From: Conchiformibius steedae
GTDB lineage: Bacteria > Pseudomonadota > Gammaproteobacteria > Burkholderiales > Neisseriaceae
Assembly (NCBI RefSeq): GCF_014054725.1
Contig: NZ_CP059563.1
Coordinates: forward strand, 1-64,000
Direction: 5' to 3'
Length of the DNA: 64,000 nt
The translations under genes were made by a program, and so were the position numbers. The notes under the pieces were generated by a model. That model made no database searches. It saw nothing but the letters and a program-made list of their open reading frames with translations, and was not told the DNA's origin. Shown in pieces: positions 1 through 8,986 of the stretch. The stretch's first letter is position 1; every line of letters starts with the position of its first letter.

Positions 1-15
1 GATAACATTTTCGGC

Positions 16-21
16 TATAAT
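16..21 (+). promoter_or_regulatory. Candidate -10 box upstream of dnaA
   Basis: The sequence TATAAT lies 80 bases before the dnaA start codon, preceded by CGGC. A matching -35 element would fall at or beyond the left edge of the window, so the promoter cannot be confirmed. No DnaA box (TTATNCACA) is visible in the 100 bases before dnaA, so the origin is not shown to be here. Confidence 0.4.
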
Positions 22-100
22 GCGCCTATCTGTTCCAAGTCGTGCCTATCCAATCAACAATTTATTGAAATAAATAATCTTTTCGTTTATCCCCTGCATC

Positions 101-2146
101 ATGACCCTAGCCGAATTTTGGCCGCAGTGCCTGCGTTTGCTGCACACCGAATTAAACGAGCAACAGTTCAAACTGGCGATTGCTCCGCTGACCGTGGGCG
201 TAGAAAACGGCGAATGGGTGGTGTATGCGAAAAACCATTTTACTGCCAATATGCTGCGCAGCCAATATGCTGCCAAGCTGGGCGAGATTCAAAAAAAAAT
301 TGCACCTGAAGCACCTGTGCTGCAATTTAAAATCGGTACGGGCAAACATTATCCGATGGCTGAACCGTTGGAAGCTCAACGGGCGGAAGTTCAACGGGCG
401 GAAGTTCAACGGGCGGAAGTTCAACGGGCGGAAGTTCAACGGGCGGAAGTTCAACGGGCGGAAGTTCAACGGGCGGAAGTTCAACGGGCGGAAGTTCAAC
501 GGGCGGAAGTTCAACGGGCGGAAGCTCAACGGATGGAAGCTCAACGGGTGGAAGCTCAACGGGTGGAAGCTCAACGGGTGGAAGCTCAACGGGTGGAAGC
601 TCAACGGGTGGAAGCTCAACGGGTGGAAGCTCAACGGGTGGAAGCTCAACGGGTGGAAGCTCAACGGGTGGAAGCTCAACGGGCTGAAGCTCAACGGGCT
701 GAAGCTCAACGGGCTGAAGCTCAACGGGCTGAAGCTCAACGGGCTGAAGCTCAACGGGCTGAAGCTCAACGGGCTGAAGCCACCGCCCAATCCGCTAAAA
801 AAAACACCAAAAAAAACAACAACAGCAAACAACGCTTGTGCTTAAGCCGTTCCGAGCAGCTGTTTCCCGATATTCCGATGCCCGATGCGCCGCTGCCCAT
901 CGCCCAGTCGCGCAGCAAACCGCGCCAGCCCGCGCCGCAAAAAGAAACGCCCGTTCCCAAACTGCACGCCCACAGCAGTGCCAAGGATATTCTCGCGCAC
1001 CGTTTAAGCAATTTGCGCAGCAGCGAGCGCAAAACCCCTGCTGCTGCGGTGTTACCGCCAAAAGACAAAGATAAAAACGCCGTTCCCGCCAAAGCCCGCG
1101 ACACTCCGCCTAATAATCCCACCAATTTGTCGGGCGAATACACGTTCGGCAATTTGGTGGAAGGCAAGGGCAATCATTTGGCGGCGGCGGTTGCCAAAAG
1201 CATTGCCGAAAAACCGGGCGACAGTATGTATAATCCTTTTTTTGTGTACGGCGGAACGGGCTTGGGAAAAACGCATTTGGCACAGGCAACAGGCAATGAA
1301 TTACTGCGCCTCGCCCCACACGCCCGCGTACGTTATCTGCATGCCGACGAATATTTAAAAAACTTTATGGCAGCGGTGCGCAACCGCACTTGGGACAGCT
1401 TCAAACTGCAATATTTAAACTATAATTTATTGATTATTGACGATATTCAGTTTCTACAGGGCAAAAGCCGCACCATGGAAGAGTTTTTGCTGCTGTTTGA
1501 ACACTACCACGGCAACAACCAGCAGATTATCCTAACCTGCGACCAACAGCCCGACAGCCTTGCCAATATGGAGAAACGGCTGCTGTCGCGTTTTTCGTGG
1601 GGCATGACCATTAAGCTGGAACCGCCTGAACTGCAAATGCGCGTGCATATCCTGCAGCACAAAGCAGCACTGGCAGGCGTGGGTTTAGACCACGATGCCG
1701 CGTTGTTTATCGCCCAAAACATCAAACAAAACGTGCGCGAGCTGGAAGGCGCACTCAACCGCGTATTGGCGCGTTGCCGTTTTGAAAAACGCCGCCACAT
1801 CAATATTGATTTGGCAAGCGATGCCCTGCAGGACATTTTAAGCAGCAAACCCACGCCGATTACCGCCGAGCTGATTATGAAAACCGTGGCGGATTTTTAC
1901 CAAATCCGCATCAGCGATATTTTGGGACACAAACGCACCCGTAACCTTGCCCGTCCGCGCCAAATCGCCATGTCGCTTACCAAAGAACTCACCAATATGA
2001 GCCTGCCCGCCATCGGTACGGCGTTTGGCGGGCGCGACCACACCACCGTGATGCACGCCGTAAAAGCCGTAGAAAAACTGCTGAATGAAAACCAAGAAAT
2101 CATGAAAGAATATGAAAAACTGCTGGCAGCCGTGCAAAATATTTAA
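101..2146 (+). CDS. dnaA: Chromosomal replication initiator DnaA with an expanded repeat linker
   Basis: DnaA binds DnaA boxes at oriC, opens the duplex and loads the DnaB helicase. At 681 residues this copy is much longer than the usual 450-520. Domain I (about 1-85) begins [20 protein letters not shown]. Domain II contains 27 pentapeptides E-(A/V)-Q-R-(A/V/M) at residues 91-225, then a Lys/Pro-rich spacer to about 345. Domain III has Walker [10 protein letters not shown] near residue 384 and Walker [10 protein letters not shown] near 444. Domain IV carries the box-binding signature [11 protein letters not shown] near 643. Domains I, III and IV look intact, so the protein should work. The repeats lie in the tolerant linker and are predicted to be helical, highly charged and length-variable. 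dnaN follows after 44 bases. Confidence 0.98.
   Translation: MTLAEFWPQCLRLLHTELNEQQFKLAIAPLTVGVENGEWVVYAKNHFTANMLRSQYAAKLGEIQKKIAPEAPVLQFKIGTGKHYPMAEPLEAQRAEVQRAEVQRAEVQRAEVQRAEVQRAEVQRAEVQRAEVQRAEVQRAEAQRMEAQRVEAQRVEAQRVEAQRVEAQRVEAQRVEAQRVEAQRVEAQRVEAQRAEAQRAEAQRAEAQRAEAQRAEAQRAEAQRAEATAQSAKKNTKKNNNSKQRLCLSRSEQLFPDIPMPDAPLPIAQSRSKPRQPAPQKETPVPKLHAHSSAKDILAHRLSNLRSSERKTPAAAVLPPKDKDKNAVPAKARDTPPNNPTNLSGEYTFGNLVEGKGNHLAAAVAKSIAEKPGDSMYNPFFVYGGTGLGKTHLAQATGNELLRLAPHARVRYLHADEYLKNFMAAVRNRTWDSFKLQYLNYNLLIIDDIQFLQGKSRTMEEFLLLFEHYHGNNQQIILTCDQQPDSLANMEKRLLSRFSWGMTIKLEPPELQMRVHILQHKAALAGVGLDHDAALFIAQNIKQNVRELEGALNRVLARCRFEKRRHINIDLASDALQDILSSKPTPITAELIMKTVADFYQIRISDILGHKRTRNLARPRQIAMSLTKELTNMSLPAIGTAFGGRDHTTVMHAVKAVEKLLNENQEIMKEYEKLLAAVQNI
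371..775 (+). repeat. 27-copy 15-bp in-frame minisatellite inside dnaA
   Basis: The stretch is exactly 27 tandem 15-mers: one GAAGCTCAACGGGCG, nine GAAGTTCAACGGGCG, one GAAGCTCAACGGATG, nine GAAGCTCAACGGGTG and seven GAAGCTCAACGGGCT. Each unit encodes five residues, so changes in copy number keep the reading frame. The three long blocks are internally identical and differ from each other by single bases, which indicates recent expansion by slippage or unequal recombination. Because 15 is a multiple of three and the unit lacks stops, other frames also stay open; those readings are artefacts. Confidence 0.98.
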
Positions 2147-2190
2147 TTTTATTGTTTTATAATGAAATTCAACCCAGAAGGACCGTATTT

Positions 2191-3294
2191 ATGCTGATTC
2201 TGCAAACCGACCGCGATGCCCTGCTCAAACCCTTGCAAGCCGTTATTGGCATTGTTGAGCGCCGCCACACCTTGCCCATTTTGGCAAATATCCTGATTCA
2301 AAACCAAAACGGCAAAACCACCCTGCTGGCAACCGATTTGGAAATCCAAATCCACACCGAAGGTCCGCCCAGCGAAGCGGGCGATTTTGCCATTACCACC
2401 AATGCCAAAAAACTGCACGATATTTTACGCGCCCTGCCCGATTGGGCGACCGTGCGTTTGGAATACGCCGACAACCGTCTGACCCTGAAAGCAGGCAAAT
2501 CACGCTTTAACCTGCAAACCCTGCCCGCCGAAGAATTCCCCACCATGAACGTTGCCGAAGCCGTTCACAACCGCTTCAGTCTTACCCAAGAACAGCTGAA
2601 AAACATGCTGGCGCAAGTACAATACAGCATGGCGGTGCAAGACATCCGCTTTTATTTAAACGGCTTACTGATGGAAACCGAAGGCAATCAACTGCGCCTG
2701 ATTGCCACCGACAGCCACCGTTTGGCATACATCAGCGCCGCCATTGATGCCGATTTGCCCAAATCCGAAATTATTTTGCCGCGCAAAACCGTGCTGGAAT
2801 TAAGCAAGCTGCTCAACCGTCCCGACGAAGAAGTACAGATTGAGCTGTTAGACAACCAAGTACGTTTCAGCTGCAACCAAACCGTGATTGTCAGCAAAAT
2901 CATTGACGGCAAATTTCCCGACTACAACCGCGTGATTCCTTTGGATAACGACAAAATTTTCCTGATTGGGCGCACGGCTTTATTGGGTGCATTGGAACGC
3001 TCTGCCATTCTTGCCAATGAAAAATTCCGTGGCGTGCGCCTGCAAATTGCCCCCGGTGTGTTGCGCGTGTCGTGCAGCAACAACGAGCAGGAAGAAGCGC
3101 AGGAAGAGCTGGAAATCGCCTATCAGGGTAGCGAATTGGAAACGGCATTTAACATCAGCTATTTGATGGACGTATTACGCAACAGCCAAAGCGAAGACGT
3201 GCAACTTGCCTTTGGCGATGCCAAACGCCCTACCCTTGCCACTTTACCCGATAATCCCGATTTCAAATACATTGTGATGCCGATTCTGATTTGA
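2191..3294 (+). CDS. dnaN: DNA polymerase III beta sliding clamp
   Basis: This is the ring-shaped processivity clamp for DNA polymerase III. The 367-residue product starting MLILQTDRDALLKPLQAVIG has the family's usual length (about 366) and the typical N-terminal phrase VIGIVERRHTLPILANIL and C-terminal YIVMPILI. The start at 2191 is preferred over an in-frame ATG at 2152 because AGAAGGA lies at correct distance and the alternative adds 13 unrelated residues. A TATAAT at 2158-2163 could give dnaN its own promoter beside read-through from dnaA. The dnaA-dnaN order is the ancestral bacterial one. Confidence 0.98.
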   Translation: MLILQTDRDALLKPLQAVIGIVERRHTLPILANILIQNQNGKTTLLATDLEIQIHTEGPPSEAGDFAITTNAKKLHDILRALPDWATVRLEYADNRLTLKAGKSRFNLQTLPAEEFPTMNVAEAVHNRFSLTQEQLKNMLAQVQYSMAVQDIRFYLNGLLMETEGNQLRLIATDSHRLAYISAAIDADLPKSEIILPRKTVLELSKLLNRPDEEVQIELLDNQVRFSCNQTVIVSKIIDGKFPDYNRVIPLDNDKIFLIGRTALLGALERSAILANEKFRGVRLQIAPGVLRVSCSNNEQEEAQEELEIAYQGSELETAFNISYLMDVLRNSQSEDVQLAFGDAKRPTLATLPDNPDFKYIVMPILI

Positions 3295-3428
3295 TGTTTC
3301 GGCTTGGACAGAACGCGGGTTCAGGCTGTGCGGGCAGCGGTTTGAATACGCCGTTCTGTGTGTTGAAATAGCCAAATAAATGCAAGGCTTGGTTAAATTT
3401 TGTCGCCACACTTGCGCGAAAGCCCGCC

Positions 3429-3452
3429 GCCGCCTAATATGGGCGGCATTTT
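3429..3452 (+). terminator. Probable terminator after dnaN
   Basis: GCCGCC and GGCGGC flank a seven-base loop and are followed by ATTTTG. The hairpin lies in the 186-base gap between dnaN and mlaF. The U-run is short, so it may be a weak terminator. Confidence 0.45.
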
Positions 3453-3480
3453 GCTGACTTTCCCCCAATCCGATATTGAT

Positions 3481-4299
3481 ATGAACGCCGTCCCCTTTAT
3501 CGAATGCCGAAACGTGGCTTTTGCCTACGGCAGCCGTCCCATTTTGCACAATGTCAATTTTCGTGTGCAAACGGGGCATTTTGCCGCCATTATGGGTGGT
3601 TCGGGCAGCGGCAAAACCACGCTGTTGCGCCTGATTACGGGGCAGCTTCGTCCCAGCGCAGGACAGGTATTGATACAGGGGCGCGATTTGGCGGATTTCA
3701 GCAATGCCGAACTTACCGCCCACCGCCGCCGTATGGGGGTGTTGTTTCAACATGGTGCACTGTTTACCGATTTATCCGTGTACGACAACATCGCCTTTCC
3801 CATGCGCGAACTCACCAAACTGCCCGAAAAACTGATACGCGATTTGGTGTTACTCAAATTACACGCCGTGGGCTTGCGCGGTGCGGAACAGCTGATGCCT
3901 GCCGAACTTTCAGGCGGCATGGCGCGGCGTGTTGCCTTGGCGCGTACCATCGCGCTCGACCCCGAACTGATGCTGTTTGACGAACCCTTTACTGGTTTGG
4001 ACCCGATTTCGCTGGGCGTGATTGCCCACCTGATCCGCCGTGTCAGCCAAGCCCTGCACGCCACCAGCCTGATGGTGACCCACGATATAGAACAATCGCT
4101 GCAAATTGTGGACCAAGTGGTGTTTTTGTCACATGGCGAAGTGCTGTTTTCAGGCACGCCCGATGAAATGCGCCACACCGATTCCGAATGGGTGCGGCAG
4201 TTTGTTGGCGGACTGCCCAACGGACCTGTGGCGTTCCGCTATCCCGCACGCAACAGTTGGCAGGACGATTTGTTACACACTTCTTCTTCAAACCCATGA
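3481..4299 (+). CDS. mlaF: Mla phospholipid transporter ATP-binding subunit MlaF
   Basis: MlaF is the cytoplasmic ATPase of the MlaFEDB inner-membrane complex, which moves glycerophospholipids between inner and outer membranes to preserve outer-membrane lipid asymmetry. The 272-residue protein has Walker A GGSGSGKTTL near residue 40, the ABC signature LSGGMARRVALART near 142, and Walker B LMLFDEPFTGLDP. The start MNAVPFIECRNVAFAYG is chosen because a 27-residue upstream extension is Pro-rich and unlike the family. It heads a six-gene set mlaF-E-D-C-B-A with short gaps. Confidence 0.95.
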   Translation: MNAVPFIECRNVAFAYGSRPILHNVNFRVQTGHFAAIMGGSGSGKTTLLRLITGQLRPSAGQVLIQGRDLADFSNAELTAHRRRMGVLFQHGALFTDLSVYDNIAFPMRELTKLPEKLIRDLVLLKLHAVGLRGAEQLMPAELSGGMARRVALARTIALDPELMLFDEPFTGLDPISLGVIAHLIRRVSQALHATSLMVTHDIEQSLQIVDQVVFLSHGEVLFSGTPDEMRHTDSEWVRQFVGGLPNGPVAFRYPARNSWQDDLLHTSSSNP

Positions 4300-4337
4300 T
4301 ACCAAAATAATTTTCCTTCCAGCCAAAAGGAATCTTG

Positions 4338-5114
4338 ATGAATTTTATCCAAACCACTGGACGCAAAACGCTTGCCTTTATCCGCATTTTGGGCGCACAC
4401 ACGCTGTTTTTGCTGCGGATTTTCGCCCTGCTGCCCCAGTCGCTGCTGCGTCTGCGCCTTACCGTGCGCCAAGTGTATTTTGCGGGCGTACTGTCGGTGT
4501 TGATTATTGCCGTGTCGGGGCTGTTTGTCGGTATGGTACTGGGCTTACAAGGTTATACACAGTTGGCAAAATTTAAATCTGCCGATGTACTGGGCTTTAT
4601 GGTGGCGGCTTCGCTGTTGCGCGAACTGGGTCCTGTATTGGCAGCGATTTTGTTTGCCAGCAGCGCAGGCGGCGCGATGACCAGCGAAATCGGTTTGATG
4701 AAAACCACCGAACAGCTGGAAGCCATGAATGTGATGGCGATTGACCCTGTTGCCCGCGTGGTGGCACCGCGTTTTTGGGCGGGTGTGCTGTCCATGCCGC
4801 TGCTGGCGAGTATTTTTAATGTGGCGGGCATTTACGGCGCGTATTTAATCGGTGTGCAGTGGCTGGGCTTGGACGGCGGGATTTTTTGGTCGCACATGCA
4901 AAATAATATTACTTTCGGCTATGATGTATTAAACGGCTTAATCAAATCGTTGTGTTTCGGCATGGCGGTGGCATTGATTGCCGTGTATCAGGGCTTTCAC
5001 TGTACGCCCACGGCAGAAGGCATTTTACGCGCCAGCACGCGCACGGTGGTGTCATCTGCGCTGACGGTGCTGGCATTGGATTTTATTTTAACGGCGTTTA
5101 TGTTTACCGCCTGA
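4338..5114 (+). CDS. mlaE: Mla phospholipid transporter permease MlaE
   Basis: MlaE is the membrane-spanning permease paired with MlaF. The 258-residue protein has several hydrophobic helices and the conserved stretches LRELGPVLAAILFASSAGGA and EQLEAMNVMAIDPVARVVAPR, which are diagnostic for the MlaE/YrbE family. A strong AAAGGA site precedes ATG 4338; the immediately upstream ATG at 4335 is too close to it. It lies 38 bases after mlaF and 25 bases before mlaD. Confidence 0.95.
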   Translation: MNFIQTTGRKTLAFIRILGAHTLFLLRIFALLPQSLLRLRLTVRQVYFAGVLSVLIIAVSGLFVGMVLGLQGYTQLAKFKSADVLGFMVAASLLRELGPVLAAILFASSAGGAMTSEIGLMKTTEQLEAMNVMAIDPVARVVAPRFWAGVLSMPLLASIFNVAGIYGAYLIGVQWLGLDGGIFWSHMQNNITFGYDVLNGLIKSLCFGMAVALIAVYQGFHCTPTAEGILRASTRTVVSSALTVLALDFILTAFMFTA

Positions 5115-5139
5115 TTGCGGATTTATCAAGGATAAGTTT

Positions 5140-5631
5140 ATGAAAAAAAGTATGTTGGAATTTTGGGTGGGGCTGTTTGTACTGCTGGGCATGGCTGCTT
5201 TGGGTGCGTTGTCGTTTAAAGTGGCTGGCGGCGGCAATTTTTCGGGCAACCGCAGCACCTATTCGGTTAGCGCCGAGTTTTCCGATATTGGCGGACTGAA
5301 AGTAAACGCCCCCGTTAAAGTGTCGGGCGTGCTGGTGGGGCGCGTGGGCGGTATCGCGCTTGACCCAAAAAGCTATCAGGCAAAAGTTACCCTGAATCTC
5401 GACAGCCAATACAAATTCAGCAGCGATGTCAGCGCTCAAATCCTCACATCGGGTTTGCTGGGCGAGCAGTATATTGGACTGCTGCAAGGGATTGAATCAG
5501 ATGAATTATCCAATGGCGATGTGATTACTTCCACCGATTCCGCACTGGTGTTGGAAAAACTCATCGGCAAATTTATGACAGGCATGACCGAAAAAGCCGC
5601 CGAATCGGTTGCTTCCGATAAAACCGAATAA
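5140..5631 (+). CDS. mlaD: Outer-membrane lipid asymmetry protein MlaD
   Basis: MlaD is an inner-membrane-anchored periplasmic MCE-domain protein that forms a hexameric lipid channel on MlaFE. The 163-residue product has one N-terminal helix (LEFWVGLFVLLGMAALGALS) and an MCE domain with FSDIGGLKVNAPVKVSGVLVG and the pore-loop region LTSGLLGEQYIGL. Length fits the single-MCE family (about 150-180). It is third in the mla operon. Confidence 0.95.
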   Translation: MKKSMLEFWVGLFVLLGMAALGALSFKVAGGGNFSGNRSTYSVSAEFSDIGGLKVNAPVKVSGVLVGRVGGIALDPKSYQAKVTLNLDSQYKFSSDVSAQILTSGLLGEQYIGLLQGIESDELSNGDVITSTDSALVLEKLIGKFMTGMTEKAAESVASDKTE

Positions 5632-5659
5632 CCCACTACCTCAAGAAAGAGAGCACACC

Positions 5660-6286
5660 ATGAAGAAATTTCCCTTAATCAACGCATTGAGCATTGGTAT
5701 TGTCAGCATCAGCATGGCATTTGCCGACCCCGCCGCCGTTACGCAGGTGCGCGAAAACGCCGTGCAGATGTTAAATATTCTGAACAAGGCAAACGGCAAA
5801 AACGATGCCCAAATCCGCAAGCAGGCAGAAGATTACGCCACGCCTTATTTTGATTTTGAGCGCATTACCGCGCAAGCCATGGGCACTGCCATTTGGCACA
5901 ACGCCACACCCCAGCAAAAACAAGCATTAATCAATGCTTTTAAAAACAAAATCCGTAGCCAGTACGCAGGCACCATGATGGCGTTTAAAAATGCCAAAGT
6001 GCAAGTACACGACAAACCTGTGGTAAAAAGTGCCAATAAAGTAGATGTGGTTACCACGCTGGCACTGACCAATGGCAAAAAAGCCGATGTTACCTTTTCT
6101 ACTTACCGCCACGGCAAAATGTTCCGCGTGTACGACATCAAAGCCGAAGGCATCAGCATTGTGAAACCGTTTCAAAGCCAATTTCAAAAAATCGTCAGCG
6201 AACAAGGACGTACACCCAAGGGCATCGATTACAAAAAAGGTATTGATGCACTGATTGCCGAGTTAAACAAAAGCGGCGGTAAATAA
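5660..6286 (+). CDS. mlaC: Periplasmic phospholipid shuttle MlaC
   Basis: MlaC carries phospholipid across the periplasm between MlaA and MlaFEDB. The 208-residue protein begins with a signal peptide ending near MAFA and has the family pattern QAEDYATPYFDFERITAQAMG and YRVYDI-like segment MFRVYDIKAEGISIV. The start MKKFPLINAL at 5660 gives a proper signal sequence and follows AAGAAAGAGA; an ATG at 5609 overlapping mlaD is rejected. Its stop overlaps the mlaB start (TAATG), implying translational coupling. Confidence 0.94.
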   Translation: MKKFPLINALSIGIVSISMAFADPAAVTQVRENAVQMLNILNKANGKNDAQIRKQAEDYATPYFDFERITAQAMGTAIWHNATPQQKQALINAFKNKIRSQYAGTMMAFKNAKVQVHDKPVVKSANKVDVVTTLALTNGKKADVTFSTYRHGKMFRVYDIKAEGISIVKPFQSQFQKIVSEQGRTPKGIDYKKGIDALIAELNKSGGK

Positions 6287-6576
6287 TGCACACGGGCATT
6301 CGTGAAGGCTGCCTGTATGTAAACGGAACGGCAACGGCACACACCGTTACCGCTTCCGCTTATCGGCAATTTGTGGAACAATGCGCCCGCAGCGAAGTAC
6401 ACAGCGTGGATTTCAGCGGTTTGCAACGTGCCGATTCTGTGTGTATCGGTTTGCTGTTGGCTGCTTTGCGCCGCCCGCAAGGTGCGCCTGCGTTGCGCGG
6501 TTTGCCCGAAAGTGTGCGCGAGCTGGCGAAACTGTATGAAATACAGGATTTTTTCCAAGAGCAAACGTCATTTTAA
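6286..6576 (+). CDS. mlaB: STAS-domain Mla subunit MlaB
   Basis: MlaB is a small cytoplasmic STAS-domain protein that binds MlaF and stabilises the transporter. The 96-residue product has the STAS layout with VDFSGLQRADSVCIGLLLAA, where the serine lies at the usual anti-sigma-antagonist-like position. Overlap with mlaC and position between mlaC and mlaA support the assignment more than sequence alone, since STAS domains diverge quickly. Confidence 0.88.
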   Translation: MHTGIREGCLYVNGTATAHTVTASAYRQFVEQCARSEVHSVDFSGLQRADSVCIGLLLAALRRPQGAPALRGLPESVRELAKLYEIQDFFQEQTSF

Positions 6577-6612
6577 TTAACTGTTAATCCTTTATTAAAA
6601 AAGGAAAAACCG

Positions 6613-7530
6613 ATGAAGCGCCGTTTTACTGTCCGCCGTATCGTTGTTCCGCTGCTGCTGTGCGGGACATTGTCGTGCGCTCACGCTGCCGATGATGCGT
6701 CCGCACCCGCTGCACCGCCGCCCAGTGTTGCCGTTACCGCCGACCCTTACGAATCCTATAACCGCGCCATGTTCCGTTTTAACGAAGCGGCAGACCGTTA
6801 TGTGATGCAGCCTGTGGCGCGTACCTATCAAAAAGTTACCCCCCGCCCCGTACGCAGCGCGGTAAACAATTTTTTTGACAACCTGCGCGATATTGTCAGT
6901 TTTGGCAGCAATTTATTGCGCGGCGATATTGAAAAAGCCGGCACCGATTTTATGCGTGTGTCGGTAAACACCACATTTGGCTTGGGCGGATTGATTAATA
7001 TTGCCGACGCTGCCAATATGCCCAATAATAAAAACACCTTGGGCGACACCTTTGCCACATGGGGCTGGAAAAACAGCCATTATTTTGTGATGCCTTTAAC
7101 CGGACCTTCCACCGTGCGCGACAGCTTGGGCAATGTGGTGATGGAAGTCAAATCCCCCGAAAGCGTGTTGTTTCCCAAACGAGCGGTACGCGCTTCTTTG
7201 GGCGCATTGCGCGGCGTAAGCAAACGCGAAGCCCTGCTGCCGTTTACTGACGGTTTCGCCCATATTCAAGGCGATAAATATGCCTACACCCGTGATTTAT
7301 ATATGGGTTTGCGTAACCGTCAAATCGGCAATACTGCTGCTTTGCCTGCCGATGATGACGTGGATATTGACGATTTGGTTGCCCCCGACAGCAGCTTGGA
7401 AGCAGCAGAAAGCCGCGAAACCGAAGCATCTGCACCTGCTGAAGCCCTTACCGATACCCCTGAAACCAACGACAGCCCCGCCGAAGCCGGTCAAGACAGT
7501 GCTTCAGAAGCCGTTGCCCCAGCCGAATAA
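6613..7530 (+). CDS. mlaA: Outer-membrane phospholipid-removal protein MlaA (VacJ)
   Basis: MlaA sits in the outer membrane with porins and passes mislocalised phospholipids to MlaC. The 305-residue protein has an N-terminal signal with a possible lipobox (LSC, cysteine at 17), then the core with DPYESYNRAMFRFNEAADRY and FGLGGLINIADAA, FATWGWKNSHYFVMPLTGPS. A 70-residue acidic, Ala/Pro/Glu-rich tail follows the core and is longer than in E. coli MlaA. The lipobox is imperfect, so cleavage by signal peptidase I after AHA is possible. Confidence 0.93.
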   Translation: MKRRFTVRRIVVPLLLCGTLSCAHAADDASAPAAPPPSVAVTADPYESYNRAMFRFNEAADRYVMQPVARTYQKVTPRPVRSAVNNFFDNLRDIVSFGSNLLRGDIEKAGTDFMRVSVNTTFGLGGLINIADAANMPNNKNTLGDTFATWGWKNSHYFVMPLTGPSTVRDSLGNVVMEVKSPESVLFPKRAVRASLGALRGVSKREALLPFTDGFAHIQGDKYAYTRDLYMGLRNRQIGNTAALPADDDVDIDDLVAPDSSLEAAESRETEASAPAEALTDTPETNDSPAEAGQDSASEAVAPAE

Positions 7531-7565
7531 CCCGTTTCCCCACCCGCCCCAAAGGAGCGCAGACC

Positions 7566-7925
7566 ATGTACGAAGTCAACCGCAGCGTATTTATGCTGAT
7601 TCCGCTTCCCCCGTTTTGGAACTGGCTCAACAGCCTGCCCGATAGTCAGTTGGACGGCATTACGCTGGAAAGCCTGCAAGCCGATGCCAACGCCTATTTG
7701 GTGCCTGCCTGCGAAAACGCCGAACAGGTATGGGAAGAAATCCAATCGCGCATTGAAGAAATTTTTGCTGCCGAATTAGCCGATTGGTGCGAAGACAGCA
7801 GCCAATGGCCCGATTTGCATCCCGATATTTTCGGCGAATGGTTTGCCATTGAATTGTCCAGCATTGTGATGGACTTAAGCAGCGACGCACTGGCGCGGGA
7901 CGCTTTTGAACCGCATGGCGTGTAA
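7566..7925 (+). CDS. Conserved hypothetical acidic protein
   Basis: The function is not recognised. The 119-residue product is acidic, without signal peptide or membrane segments, and contains the tryptophan-rich stretches PPFWNWLNSLPDSQ and DLHPDIFGEWFAIELSS. It has a good AAAGGAG site and starts 35 bases after mlaA. Its last 11 bases overlap the start of the following thioesterase gene, so the two are probably co-translated. Confidence 0.8.
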   Translation: MYEVNRSVFMLIPLPPFWNWLNSLPDSQLDGITLESLQADANAYLVPACENAEQVWEEIQSRIEEIFAAELADWCEDSSQWPDLHPDIFGEWFAIELSSIVMDLSSDALARDAFEPHGV

Positions 7926-8301
7926 ACCTTACCGCTGCACCGTTGCCAACTACCATTTGGACGGCTACGGTCATGTGAATAACGCCCGCTATCTGGAATT
8001 TCTGGAAGCGGCGCGTTGGTCGTTTTTCGCGCAACAGGATTTGCAGGACGTGTTGCGGCAGGCGCGTTTGGTGGTGGTGCGGATAGACATCCGTTACCGC
8101 CGCGCCGCCGTGTTAGATGATGTATTGGATATTGTTTGCGAAATCCAAACCGTTAAATCGCGCCAATTGTGCCTGCGTCAAATCGTGCAGTGCGCGGGAC
8201 GCACGGTGGCGGAAGCAGACGTTACCCTGTCGGCAACCGATGCGGCGGGTAATGTGGTGCGCCTGCCTGATGCGCTTACCTGTTTTTTTATTAAAAGATA
8301 A
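7915..8301 (+). CDS. Acyl-CoA thioesterase-like hotdog protein (4HBT family)
   Basis: The 128-residue protein has the 4-hydroxybenzoyl-CoA thioesterase/YbgC-type hotdog signature YHLDGYGHVNNARYLEFLEA, in which the Asp/His-Asn cluster forms the thioesterase active site. It probably hydrolyses an acyl-CoA in the cytoplasm; the substrate cannot be read from sequence. ATG 7915 is chosen over a TTG at 7906 because it begins just before the conserved fold. It overlaps the preceding gene and precedes the TlpA-like gene by 11 bases. Confidence 0.85.
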   Translation: MACKPYRCTVANYHLDGYGHVNNARYLEFLEAARWSFFAQQDLQDVLRQARLVVVRIDIRYRRAAVLDDVLDIVCEIQTVKSRQLCLRQIVQCAGRTVAEADVTLSATDAAGNVVRLPDALTCFFIKR

Positions 8302-8312
8302 ATATTTGTGTT

Positions 8313-8810
8313 ATGAAAAAAAAACTGATTGCTGCTGTGGTAGTACTGGCAGTTGCCGCTGCATTGGGCTTTTTATTGTTCGCGCCCAACCGCACGCCCG
8401 CGCCCGCGTTTCACATTCAAAATTTGCAGGGGCAAACCTTGAGCAATGCCGATTTAAACGGCAAAGTGACTCTGTTAAATTTTTGGTTTCCGTCTTGCCC
8501 TGGTTGTGTCAGCGAAATGCCCAAGCTGATTCAAACCGCCAAAGATTATCAAAATAAGCCTTTCCAAATCATCGGCATTGCCGTGCCTGTGGACAGCGCG
8601 GACAGTGTGCGCCACTACGCCAGCAGTCGCGCCCTGCCCTTTGCGGTGGCGTATGACGGCGACCGCACCGTTACCCGTGCTTTTGTCAAAACCGAGCTGT
8701 ACCCCACCAGCGTGTTGCTGGACAAACAGGGCAACATCATTCAAACCTTTGTGGGCGAACCCGATTTTGCGCAACTGTATCAGCAAATCGACACCGAATT
8801 GACCAAATAA
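8313..8810 (+). CDS. TlpA/ResA-like membrane-anchored thiol-disulfide oxidoreductase
   Basis: The protein is anchored by one N-terminal helix (residues 4-24, AAVVVLAVAAALGFLLF) and has a periplasmic thioredoxin fold with active site FWFPSCPGCVSEMP (CPGC) near residue 60 and the cis-Pro region ELYPTSVLLD. Family members reduce periplasmic disulfides, often for cytochrome c maturation. The 165-residue length is typical. It ends the run that starts with mlaF, but whether it is on the same transcript is not clear. Confidence 0.9.
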   Translation: MKKKLIAAVVVLAVAAALGFLLFAPNRTPAPAFHIQNLQGQTLSNADLNGKVTLLNFWFPSCPGCVSEMPKLIQTAKDYQNKPFQIIGIAVPVDSADSVRHYASSRALPFAVAYDGDRTVTRAFVKTELYPTSVLLDKQGNIIQTFVGEPDFAQLYQQIDTELTK

Positions 8811-8986
8811 GCCCCAGCCTTTCTTTCCCTTTTGCCGCAACGCTTATTTTTCGGGCAAAATCGGCTATAATCTGTTTTGTTTCAAAATTTAAAAGTGTGC
8901 GTGTCTGCACCCCAGCCTTTTGACAACAATTGTTTTGCGGCTGTCTGCCCCCAAAGGCAGGCAGTTTGCGCCCTACGGAACCCGAT

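Noticed and set aside
1-100. Chromosomal origin next to dnaA
   Set aside because: No DnaA boxes or AT-rich 13-mers are visible in the 100 bases available or in the dnaA-dnaN gap; the origin may be outside the window.
152-845. Long open frames on both strands across the dnaA repeat ([10 protein letters not shown]-type and PLSFH/PLNFR-type repeat peptides)
   Set aside because: They exist only because a 15-base repeat without stops is open in several frames; they lack starts with ribosome sites and overlap the intact dnaA frame.
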